This document shows, one piece after another, positions 46,163 through 56,741 of a DNA stretch of 64,000 nucleotides. The position numbers and the translations under genes are program-made. Numbering within the stretch: the stretch's first letter is position 1; each line of letters starts with the position of its first letter. The stretch comes from Trinickia diaoshuihuensis (GTDB taxonomy: Bacteria > Pseudomonadota > Gammaproteobacteria > Burkholderiales > Burkholderiaceae), in the NCBI RefSeq assembly GCF_003390925.1, contig NZ_QUBS01000083.1, positions 62,001 through 126,000 on the forward strand, in the 5' to 3' direction. The notes beneath the pieces were generated by a model. It was not told where the DNA came from and ran no database searches. It was given only the letters and a program-made list of their open reading frames with translations.

Positions 46163-46237
46163 AGTGCCGGGATAGGGGTGAACGTTATCGGGTTGCGCCT
46201 TGGTTGTCGTGCGATGATAAAGCACAAACGAACGCCT

Positions 46238-46711
46238 TCACCCCTCAGTCCCGGCATATGCCGCCTTCAACGCGGCCACATCGAACTTATTCATTTGCAT
46301 CATCGCCTTCGCGACGCGCCCCGCCTTGACCGGATCGGAATCCGAGATCATCGGAATGAGATCGTCAGGCACGATCTGCCATGAGACGCCAAAGCGGTCC
46401 CGCAGCCAACCGCAGTTGTCGTAAGCGCCGCCGCCTTCGACGAGCTTATCCCAGTAGCGGTCTAACTCCTGTTGATCGGCGCAACCGACCATGAACGATA
46501 TCGAGTGATTGAACCGCTCGCCGGTTTCGTGGCTCATGGCGATGAACGGCTGGCCAAAGAGCAGGAATTCGACCACTTTAGTGGCGGCCGTGCCCGGCAC
46601 GGGTGTCACGCGCACCACGCGTGAATCGGGAAAGATGCCCGAATAGAACACGGCAGCCTCTTCAGCTTGCGTGCAATACCAGAGAAAGGGCGTGATCTTC
46701 TGAATCGACAT
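46238..46711 (-). CDS. VOC-family (PhnB-like) protein
   Basis: The 157-residue protein is a PhnB/3-demethylubiquinone-methyltransferase-like VOC protein: ITPFLWYCTQAEEAAVFYSGIFPDSRV, NHSISFMVGCADQQELDRYWDKL, then GVSWQIVPDDLIPMI. Such proteins bind small hydrophobic ligands or metals; the role is usually unknown. The ATG at 46711 follows AAGGAG; longer frames lack similarity. Confidence 0.87.
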   Translation of the reverse strand: MSIQKITPFLWYCTQAEEAAVFYSGIFPDSRVVRVTPVPGTAATKVVEFLLFGQPFIAMSHETGERFNHSISFMVGCADQQELDRYWDKLVEGGGAYDNCGWLRDRFGVSWQIVPDDLIPMISDSDPVKAGRVAKAMMQMNKFDVAALKAAYAGTEG

Positions 46712-46739
46712 AGCGAACTCCTTCATGGTGACAAGGTGA

Positions 46740-48257
<1,518 letters not shown>

Positions 48258-48282
48258 CGCGATGCCCCGGTTGAAGGTCGGC

Positions 48283-49134
48283 TTAGCCTTTCGTCGCCCC
48301 AAACGTGAGCCCCGCGACGAAATGTTTTTGCATCGCGAAGAACATCGCGACCGAGGGCATCGCCGCGAGGATGGACCCGGCCGATACGAGATTCCAGGCA
48401 GTCGTCCATTGACCTTTCAGCGCCGCGACGCCGACGGTGATCGGCGCCGCATCGTCGCCTTGCGTCAAACATAGGGCCCAGAAATAGTCGTTCCACACGA
48501 ACGTGAAGACCAAAATCGAAAGCGCGGCGAGCGCCGGCCGAATGAGCGGCAAGACGATTTTGAAGAATACGGTCCACTCGTTGGCCCCTTCGATGCGGGC
48601 GGCTTCGATCAATTCGAATGGGAGTTGCTTGATGAAGTTCCTGAGGAACAGCGCGCAAAACCCGGTCTGGAACGAGAGATGAAAGAGGATGAGCCCGCTT
48701 ACGGAGTTATACAGGCCAAGCTGCAAGGATAAATCCCGCACCGGAATCATCAGCACTTGAATCGGTACGAAGTTGCCGGCCACGAACGCCGCGAATAGCG
48801 TCGAATTGCCCGGAAATCGATAGATCGCAAGGGCGAATCCGGCCATGGCGGCCAGCGCGATCGCGCCCGCCACCGCCGGCAGCGTGATTTGCACGCTGTT
48901 CCAAAAGTAATGCAGCATGGGTGAGGCCGTCAGCGCTTCGCGATAGTTGTCGACGAGCGCGAAATGCTTGGGCCATCCCCAATAATTGCCGGCGCTCAGC
49001 TCCTCCGACGATCTCACCGATGTGACAAGCACCGCGATCATCGGCAGCAGCCAAACGATGAGCGCGACCGGCAGCGACAGTTTGTACACGCAGCGTGCAG
49101 CGGGTTTCCATTTCTCGACCGGCATGGGATACAT
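48283..49134 (-). CDS. Sugar ABC transporter permease (MalG type), locus B
   Basis: The 283-residue permease is the paralogue of the locus A protein at 37117: same length, same EAA loop pattern (ELIEAARIEGANEWTVFFKIVLPLIRP) and the same end, KHFVAGLTFGATKG. Last gene of the locus B operon, 12 bases after the MalF-type gene. Confidence 0.93.
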   Translation of the reverse strand: MYPMPVEKWKPAARCVYKLSLPVALIVWLLPMIAVLVTSVRSSEELSAGNYWGWPKHFALVDNYREALTASPMLHYFWNSVQITLPAVAGAIALAAMAGFALAIYRFPGNSTLFAAFVAGNFVPIQVLMIPVRDLSLQLGLYNSVSGLILFHLSFQTGFCALFLRNFIKQLPFELIEAARIEGANEWTVFFKIVLPLIRPALAALSILVFTFVWNDYFWALCLTQGDDAAPITVGVAALKGQWTTAWNLVSAGSILAAMPSVAMFFAMQKHFVAGLTFGATKG

Positions 49135-49146
49135 GGTCAGGACTCC

Positions 49147-50112
49147 TTATCGCTCGTTTCTGAGCAACCGGCGCAGTTGATAAACGATGAAGAGCAGCAT
49201 GATCGCGAACAGCACCACCGCGATCGCGGCCGAATAACCGAGCCGGTAATACTTGATCGCTTGGTCGTACATGTAATAAGCGAGGACCGTGGAGCTTTCG
49301 AACGGGCCGCCGCCGGTCATGACCGAGATCAAATCGAAGCTGCGCAATGCGCCGATCACGGTGACGACGACGGCCATGAACGTGGTCGGCCGCAGTTGCG
49401 GGAGAATGACGTGCCATAGCAGCGCCCAACCCTTCGCGCCCTCCATGCGCGCCGCTTCGATTTGCTCGCTGCTCAGCGTGGTGAGTCCGGTGAGGTACAA
49501 AATCATGCAGTACGCGGTTTGCGGCCACAACGCCGCGAGAATGATGCCCGGCGTCGCATAGTGGGGGTCGCCCAGCACCGGAATCCCGTGCCCCACGATC
49601 AGCGCCAGCAAGCCGAACGTCGGGTCGTAGAACCAGGAAAAGATGAGCCCCACCACCACGCCCGACAGCACGAACGGCGCGAAGAACAGCGACTTGACGA
49701 TGCGGATGCCCGCTACCGCTTGATTGAGGTAGAGCGCGATGGCGAGCCCCATCGGCGGCGCCAGCAAAAACAGCGCGAGCCAAATGACGTTGTTTTTGAG
49801 CGCGGTATAGAACGTCTGCGAGTGAAAGAGTTCGACGTAGTTGGCGAGGCCGACGAAGGTTGCTTCGGTCATGCCGTCCCAGTTGTAAAGGCTGAGGCGC
49901 AGCGTCGATAGCACGGGCCAAATGACGTAGATGGCCACCATCGCGCACGCGGGAGCAAGAAACAACATCGCCGCGCGACGCTGGCGCCGTGCCGTCGGCG
50001 ACGTGCGGCGGCGTGTGGTGGGCCTCCGCCGGCTTGCCGGCGCCGACGGAGGCAGGCCGTCTTCTCCAGGGTGGGCGGACCCATCGGCTCGCTGAGTGAT
50101 GAACTGAGACAC
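49147..50112 (-). CDS. Sugar ABC transporter permease (MalF type), locus B
   Basis: The 321-residue permease has six membrane segments and an EAA loop (EQIEAARMEGAKGWALLWHVILPQLRP). Its N-terminus carries an extra low-complexity, very basic stretch (about 15-45; many Arg, Thr and Pro) not found in the locus A paralogue. The start is a GTG after AGGAGG. Confidence 0.92.
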   Translation of the reverse strand: MSQFITQRADGSAHPGEDGLPPSAPASRRRPTTRRRTSPTARRQRRAAMLFLAPACAMVAIYVIWPVLSTLRLSLYNWDGMTEATFVGLANYVELFHSQTFYTALKNNVIWLALFLLAPPMGLAIALYLNQAVAGIRIVKSLFFAPFVLSGVVVGLIFSWFYDPTFGLLALIVGHGIPVLGDPHYATPGIILAALWPQTAYCMILYLTGLTTLSSEQIEAARMEGAKGWALLWHVILPQLRPTTFMAVVVTVIGALRSFDLISVMTGGGPFESSTVLAYYMYDQAIKYYRLGYSAAIAVVLFAIMLLFIVYQLRRLLRNER

Positions 50113-50130
50113 GTCAACCTCCTAAACGAA

Positions 50131-50147
50131 CGCGCGCGCCGCGCGCG
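50131..50147 (-). other. GC-rich hairpin between binding protein and permease genes, locus B
   Basis: CGCGCGC and GCGCGCG form a perfect 7-bp stem with a 3-base loop in the 73-base gap. No T-run follows. Its place is the same as that of the hairpin at 36146 in locus A. Confidence 0.45.
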
Positions 50148-50185
50148 GGTTGCCCGATCGGCTTCGCCGCGCGCGAGCGCATTGC

Positions 50186-51442
50186 TTACTTCTTATAGAT
50201 CCGCTGCCGAGCCTGCTCCAGATGGGCCAGTATCGAATCGAGCTGCGTCGGATCGGACACGAACTGCTGCATGCCTTTCATCCCTTCATCGGCCATTTCC
50301 TTCGTCATGTCGCGATCGTAGAACTGAGCGATGCCGCCCTTCGTGTTCGAAAGGATCTGAAAACCGATTTTCGAAATGGGATCGTCGGGCTCGGGCGATT
50401 GGCTGTTCGCCGACAACGAACCGAGTCCCACCGCGAGTTGCGCGCCGATTTTGGGCGTCTCGGCGAACGCGAGGAACGCGCGCGCATCGGCCTTGTTTTT
50501 AGCCTTCGCGGGAATGTTGAGCGTTTCGACCGGACCGTCTTCGGCCGTCGGTACGTTGGTATCGATGATCGGGAATTGGAAGTAACCCATTTGCGATTTC
50601 ACGGCCGGCGTAAAACCGCCGGTGATGAACGTGCCCATCAGCATCATCGCGGCCTTGCCTTGGAAGAGGAAAGGCTGGGCGGCATCGAGATCGTACGAAA
50701 GCGAGTTCTCGATGAAGTAGCCCGCATCGAGCAACTGTTTCCAAGTCGTGTAGACCTTTTTCACGCGGGCATCGGTGTACGGAACTTCGCCCGCCATCAA
50801 CTTCTGATGAAAGGCGTTGCCATTCAGACGCAGGTCCAGATAATCGAACCAGCCCGCCAGCGTCCAAGCATCGCGTCCGGCTACGGCGATCGGCGTGATG
50901 CCCGCGGACTTCAGTTTCTTGCAATCGTCGAGGAACTCGTTCCAACTTTTCGGTTCGCCGGCGATCCCGACTTTCTGAAACAGATCCTTCCGATAGAACA
51001 TGCCCCACGAGTAGTAGACGGTGGGCGCGGCGTATTGCTTGCCGTTATAGGACGATGCTTCCTTCGTGGACGCATAGGTGTTGTCCCAGCCATTCTTCGT
51101 CCAATCGGCGGACAGGTCTTCGAACAAACCGCGCTTGGCGTAATACGCCATGCGTTCTCCGTCATGCCAGTTCACGATGTCGGGCGGCGCCGTGGTCAAC
51201 CAGCCGGGCAACTGAACCTTGTACGCTTCCTCGTCGATAAACGCGACCTTCACGTCGGTGCCGGGGTGGGTTTTCCTGAATTCATCCACCACCTGGGTCC
51301 AGACTGCGCGCTGGCTTGCTCCCTTGAAGGCGATGTTGATGTCGAGCGTCGCGGCGCGTGCCGTGCTGCTTGCAAGCGCGCCGATCGCGAGGGCCGACGC
51401 GAGCGCGACGGCGGCGAGCGTGGTGCGGGGTTTGTACGTCAT
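50186..51442 (-). CDS. ABC transporter substrate-binding protein (CUT1), locus B
   Basis: The 418-residue protein has a signal peptide (about 1-30, ending in TARAATLD) and the family 1 binding fold (DEEAYKVQLPGWLTTAPPDIVNWHDGERMAYYAKRGLF). It is paralogous to the locus A protein at 34890 throughout its length. Differences in the ligand-facing segments suggest a related but perhaps different oligosaccharide. Confidence 0.92.
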   Translation of the reverse strand: MTYKPRTTLAAVALASALAIGALASSTARAATLDINIAFKGASQRAVWTQVVDEFRKTHPGTDVKVAFIDEEAYKVQLPGWLTTAPPDIVNWHDGERMAYYAKRGLFEDLSADWTKNGWDNTYASTKEASSYNGKQYAAPTVYYSWGMFYRKDLFQKVGIAGEPKSWNEFLDDCKKLKSAGITPIAVAGRDAWTLAGWFDYLDLRLNGNAFHQKLMAGEVPYTDARVKKVYTTWKQLLDAGYFIENSLSYDLDAAQPFLFQGKAAMMLMGTFITGGFTPAVKSQMGYFQFPIIDTNVPTAEDGPVETLNIPAKAKNKADARAFLAFAETPKIGAQLAVGLGSLSANSQSPEPDDPISKIGFQILSNTKGGIAQFYDRDMTKEMADEGMKGMQQFVSDPTQLDSILAHLEQARQRIYKK

Positions 51443-51514
51443 GCCTGTCTCCTATGTATTACGTCGTTGTCGGTGTTGCATCGGAACCGGTATGGGGCGT
51501 TCGACCTCGTACGT

Positions 51515-53512
51515 TCAACGCGCCCGCGTTCGATAAGCGGCCACGCCTTGCGGCTCGATTTCGTGCGAGCCGACGAGGAAGGCGTCGGCCGGTATGCCGC
51601 TCGGCAGCGTATGAGGTTGCGCGCCGTAGTTGAACACCCACGTGACGCCTCCGCGCCTGCTCACGCGCACCATATCGCCGAGCGGTTCCGGTTCGAGCCC
51701 GGCTTCGCGCGCGATGCGGGCGAACAGCGCTTGCGTGGAGGCCTCGTCGAATAGGCTCGCCAGATAATGCATCGCACCGTATTTCACGTAGGCAGAATGG
51801 CCGTCGTTGAATGCCGCGCGGATTTCGATCGATTCGCGGCTTTCCTTTCCTAGGTCGACGTCGATCAAGTCGCGCCAATGCCGCGCATGCCCTTGCGGGA
51901 GGTTGCCGCTGAACGCGACGCGCGGATTGACGTTCGGCCGCATCGATTCGACGCGCCAAACGCGCACGGGCATGACAGACGCGAGAGGACCCGGCGGCAA
52001 GTTGGACGGGATCTGCAGCTCGGCCGTCTTCGATCCGGTACGCGGCCCGATGATCACGTGCGCGAGGGTGTCCTTCAGGCGTTGGGCGAGCTCGTCGGAT
52101 ACGACCGGCAACGGCGGAATGACGATCAGCTTGTAGCCGTCGAGCGGCGCGTGCGGGGAGACGATATCGACGTCGAATCCGAGCGTGCGCAGTGCCGAAT
52201 AATATTCGACCGCGAACCGCGGATAGTGAAAGTCGATGCCTTGCGGATGCACTTCGAAAAGCCATTTGGCTTCGTAGTCGAAGATCAGTGCCACGCGCGC
52301 GGGTACTTTGCCTTCGACATCGGCATCGACATGGCCGGACAACGCGCTCAGCTCTTGCGCGACGCGTTCGGCTTCGCTGCCGCCGATATCGAGCCGGTTG
52401 TCGGGCGTATTCAATCCCGCGTGCATTTGCTCTTGCGCGAACGGCGCTTGGCGCCAACGGAAATACGACACACAGCCCGCGCCGTGAGCGAACGCTTCCC
52501 AGCTCCAAAGCCGAACCATCCCGGGCAACGGAGCGGGATTCCATTTGGCCCAGTTGACGGGGCCGGGCTGCTGCTCCATGACCCAGAAAGGCAGCTTGGA
52601 CATGCCGCGATAAAGGTCGTGATTGAACGACGCGAAATCGGGATGGCCCGTGCGTAAATACTTTGCTTTCACTTCGGGCTCGTACCACTGCTCCTCGAGC
52701 GCGCCGAGCGGATAGCTGTCCCAAGCGGCCACGTCGAGATCGTCGGCCACCTGGTAGTGATCGAACTCGGTGAACAGTTGCATGAAGTTGTGCGCAACCG
52801 GGCGTCCCGGCGAGTGCCGGCGAATGATCTCCACCTGCATGCGGTTGTACCGCGCGACTTCGTCGGAGGCGAAACGCCGATAGTCGAGACGATGCGATGG
52901 GTGCGCCTCGGTGACGGTGCCGACCGGCGCGTCGATTTCCTCGAAGCTGCGATACTCCATACTCCAAAACACGGTGCCCCATGCGCGGTTCAACGCGTCG
53001 ATGTTGCCGTAGCGCGCCTTCAGCCATGCGCGAAAACGTTCGAGCGCGGCGCGCGAATAACTGACGACGGTTTGGTGGCAACCATACTCGTTATCGGTCT
53101 GCCAGTACGCGACGGCGGGATGCTTGCCGTAACGCGACGCAATGGCGTCGCAAATCGCCTTCGACGCTTCGAAGTAGGCGGGCGACGAGAAGTCGTAGTG
53201 CCGGCGCGATCCGAAGCCGCGAACGCGCCCGTCGGCGCCGACCGGCAGAATGTCGGGGTGACGGTCGATGAGCCACTTCGGCGGCGTGGCCGTCGGCGTG
53301 CACATGACGACCTCGAGGCCTTCCGCTGCGAGCGTGTCGATGGCGCGATCGAGCCAGCCCCAGTCGAATTCGCCGGGCGAGGGTTCGATGCGGCTCCAAG
53401 CAAATTCGGCGATACGTACCTGCTTGATGCCGAGCTGTCGCATCCGCTTTGCATCGTCGCGCCACATGGCCTCGGGCCAGTGCTCGGGGTAATAGCAGAC
53501 TCCTAGACGCAT
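51515..53512 (-). CDS. GH42 beta-galactosidase, locus B
   Basis: The 665-residue enzyme shares the GH42 plan with the locus A enzyme: [13 protein letters not shown] at the start, acid/base Glu142 in WQTDNEYGC and nucleophile Glu313 in [12 protein letters not shown]. No signal peptide, so cytoplasmic. In this locus it lies between the ATPase and binding-protein genes, and not after the permeases. Confidence 0.94.
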   Translation of the reverse strand: MRLGVCYYPEHWPEAMWRDDAKRMRQLGIKQVRIAEFAWSRIEPSPGEFDWGWLDRAIDTLAAEGLEVVMCTPTATPPKWLIDRHPDILPVGADGRVRGFGSRRHYDFSSPAYFEASKAICDAIASRYGKHPAVAYWQTDNEYGCHQTVVSYSRAALERFRAWLKARYGNIDALNRAWGTVFWSMEYRSFEEIDAPVGTVTEAHPSHRLDYRRFASDEVARYNRMQVEIIRRHSPGRPVAHNFMQLFTEFDHYQVADDLDVAAWDSYPLGALEEQWYEPEVKAKYLRTGHPDFASFNHDLYRGMSKLPFWVMEQQPGPVNWAKWNPAPLPGMVRLWSWEAFAHGAGCVSYFRWRQAPFAQEQMHAGLNTPDNRLDIGGSEAERVAQELSALSGHVDADVEGKVPARVALIFDYEAKWLFEVHPQGIDFHYPRFAVEYYSALRTLGFDVDIVSPHAPLDGYKLIVIPPLPVVSDELAQRLKDTLAHVIIGPRTGSKTAELQIPSNLPPGPLASVMPVRVWRVESMRPNVNPRVAFSGNLPQGHARHWRDLIDVDLGKESRESIEIRAAFNDGHSAYVKYGAMHYLASLFDEASTQALFARIAREAGLEPEPLGDMVRVSRRGGVTWVFNYGAQPHTLPSGIPADAFLVGSHEIEPQGVAAYRTRAR

Positions 53513-53539
53513 TGCATGGTCCTCTTGTCGGTGTCGGTT

Positions 53540-54703
<1,164 letters not shown>

Positions 54704-54735
54704 CGTGCCGTCTCCGTGTTTTAATCTGCGCTTGA

Positions 54736-54753
54736 TGATTAAGCGCTTAATCA
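54736..54753. promoter_or_regulatory. LacI operator of locus B
   Basis: A perfect 18-bp palindrome, TGATTAAGCGCTTAATCA. It shares the core TTAAGCGCTTAA with the locus A sites but differs in the outer bases. It lies in the divergent gap between the locus B ATPase and lacI genes. Confidence 0.82.
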
Positions 54754-54886
54754 GCGCGCCGTAAAAAGCGGTCGCGGGGCGACCGGGGCGCGGCAGGCTC
54801 AACTTTTCGTGAGCGATGAGTGCATGGTGCCGCGCCCGGCGCGATCATGCAAATGTTGAATAACCATCCCATTTATTGAGAAACCG

Positions 54887-55933
54887 ATGCCGACGCTGAA
54901 CGAAGTAGCCGCCGCGGCGGGTGTGACGCCCGCCACGGTTTCGAACGTGCTGCGCGGTAAGGGCCGTGTCGGCGAGGCGACGCGACAGCGCGTGCTCGAA
55001 GCGATTGCCGCGCTCGGCTATCGGCCGCATTTGCCCGCGCGTGCGTTAGCCGAGGGCCGCGCGCCGACGATCGCATTGATGGTGTCGAGCATTGCGAACC
55101 CGTTCTATCCCGAGTTCGCGCTAGCGGTGGAGAACGCGCTTCGGCGCAGGGGGCAATTCCTCATTATTTGCAACACGGCCGGCGATCCGCAGACGGGCCG
55201 TGCCTACCTCGATCAAATCGCGGGGACGTTGTCCGAAGGTGTCTTGGTCATGAATGCGAACCTCGATTTCGAGGATCTGCGGATGACCGAATTGCGCGGC
55301 GCGCCTGTCGTTTTGTGTATGTGGGAGCGGCCGCTCGATCCGCCTGGGCTGCCATGCGTGGCGGTGGACTTTCGATCGGCGGGGGAACTGGCGGCGAAGC
55401 ATCTGCTCGAACTCGGGCATCGGCGCATCGGCGCGATCGTCGGCAGCAAAGTGTATGGGATTCATGCGGCGCGTTACGACGGTTTCGTCGATGCGATCGG
55501 CGCGGCCGGGCTCGACGCGGCTGCCGCTCCGGTGCTGTACACGCCCGATACAACGCAGGGTGGTTATGCCGCGGCGCTCGAATTATTGAAGGCCCATCCG
55601 GATCTGACGGCGCTCTTTACCACGAACGATTTGCCCGCGCTCGGCGCGATGCAGGCGGCGGCCGATTTAGGGCTTGCCGTGCCGGGCGATCTTTCCGTCG
55701 TCGGGATTACCGACATTCAACTGGCGCGTGAATCGCGGCCCGCGTTGACGACTGTGGCGGTGCCGACGGTCGAAGCGGCCGAGCTGGCGGTGGCCTTGCT
55801 GTTGGAGTTGATCGAAGCGCCGGCTGCGCGGCCGCAAGCGGCCGGTGAACGCGAGGCACGCGTTTGCGTGACCTCGGCGCCCCATCTCATCGTCCGTGCG
55901 TCGACGGGCCAGGTACGCGAAGGAAGCCTTTAG
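54887..55933 (+). CDS. LacI-family repressor of locus B
   Basis: The 348-residue protein has the LacI HTH (about 2-50; TLNEVAAAAGVTPATVSNVLRGK) and the sugar-binding effector domain (about 60-335). It resembles the locus A repressor along its length (PFYPEF, YLDQIAGTLSEGVLVMN, TTNDLPALGAMQAAADLG). It is divergent from the locus B operon, with the 54736 palindrome between them. Confidence 0.92.
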   Translation: MPTLNEVAAAAGVTPATVSNVLRGKGRVGEATRQRVLEAIAALGYRPHLPARALAEGRAPTIALMVSSIANPFYPEFALAVENALRRRGQFLIICNTAGDPQTGRAYLDQIAGTLSEGVLVMNANLDFEDLRMTELRGAPVVLCMWERPLDPPGLPCVAVDFRSAGELAAKHLLELGHRRIGAIVGSKVYGIHAARYDGFVDAIGAAGLDAAAAPVLYTPDTTQGGYAAALELLKAHPDLTALFTTNDLPALGAMQAAADLGLAVPGDLSVVGITDIQLARESRPALTTVAVPTVEAAELAVALLLELIEAPAARPQAAGEREARVCVTSAPHLIVRASTGQVREGSL

Positions 55934-55963
55934 CAGTCCTAACCGAACGCGGTCGGCGATAAC

Positions 55964-55984
55964 GAACGCGCTCATCGCGCGTTC
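55964..55984. terminator. Hairpin between convergent lacI and LOG genes
   Basis: GAACGCGC and GCGCGTTC form an 8-bp stem with a 5-base loop, and a third related block follows. It lies between two convergent stops and could end transcription from either side, but no T-run is present. Confidence 0.35.
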
Positions 55985-55996
55985 GCGCAAGCGCGT

Positions 55997-56740
55997 TCAA
56001 AGATAGAACATCCGATCCTCGTCCGACTTCGTCGCATGCGGCTCGGCTTCTCCGCGATCTTCGTAGAACGCGAGGACGGCCTCCAGCACTTGGGCCGGAT
56101 CGTCGATCACCTGCATGAGCTTCATGTCTTCGGGATTGATGAGTCCCATCGGCAGCAGGGCGGTCTCGAACCACTGCAAGAGCCCTTTCCAGAACTCGGC
56201 GCCCACCAATATGATCGGTACGTGGCGCGACTTCTTCGTTTGGATCAGCGTCAGCACTTCGGCCAGCTCATCGAGCGTGCCGAAGCCGCCCGGCATGACG
56301 ATCACGGCATCGGAGTTCTTGACGAACGTGACCTTGCGCGTGAAGAAGTGCCGGAAACGCAGCGAGATGTCTTGCCACTGGTTGCCCGATTGCTCATGCG
56401 GCAACTCGATGTTCAAGCCCACCGACGGCGCCTTGCCTGCATGGGCGCCCTTGTTCGCGGCTTCCATGATGCCCGGGCCGCCGCCCGAGATGACGGCGAA
56501 GCCCGCATCCGAAAGCTTGCGGGCGATTTGGGTCGCCAGCTTGTAATAAGGTGAGCTCGGTTTGAGGCGGGCCGAACCGTAAATGCTCACGGCCGGGCGA
56601 ATCTCCGAGAGGTACTCGGTCGCCTCGATGAACTCTGCCATAATCGTGAACATCTGCCATGACGCGCGGGCCTTTTTGGCTGTCGCGCGTTCTTGATCTG
56701 CGAGCGATCGCAGACTCGGAATCACTTTTCTCTTGTTCAT
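55997..56740 (-). CDS. LOG-family (TIGR00730) Rossmann-fold protein
   Basis: The 247-residue protein has the nucleotide-hydrolase signature PGGFGTLDEL and the VISGGGPGIMEAANKGAH block of the LOG (lonely guy) family. Members cleave nucleoside 5'-monophosphates, including cytokinin precursors, or degrade (p)ppGpp/pyrimidine nucleotides. The N-terminal extension of about 45 residues is of the longer bacterial type. Its ATG lies one base from the polA ATG on the other strand. Confidence 0.9.
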   Translation of the reverse strand: MNKRKVIPSLRSLADQERATAKKARASWQMFTIMAEFIEATEYLSEIRPAVSIYGSARLKPSSPYYKLATQIARKLSDAGFAVISGGGPGIMEAANKGAHAGKAPSVGLNIELPHEQSGNQWQDISLRFRHFFTRKVTFVKNSDAVIVMPGGFGTLDELAEVLTLIQTKKSRHVPIILVGAEFWKGLLQWFETALLPMGLINPEDMKLMQVIDDPAQVLEAVLAFYEDRGEAEPHATKSDEDRMFYL

Positions 56741-56741
56741 A

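Noticed and set aside
51459..53081. 540-residue minus-strand frame overlapping the GH42 gene in another phase
   Set aside because: Arg-rich alternative phase of the GH42 gene; the GH42 frame has both catalytic Glu residues.
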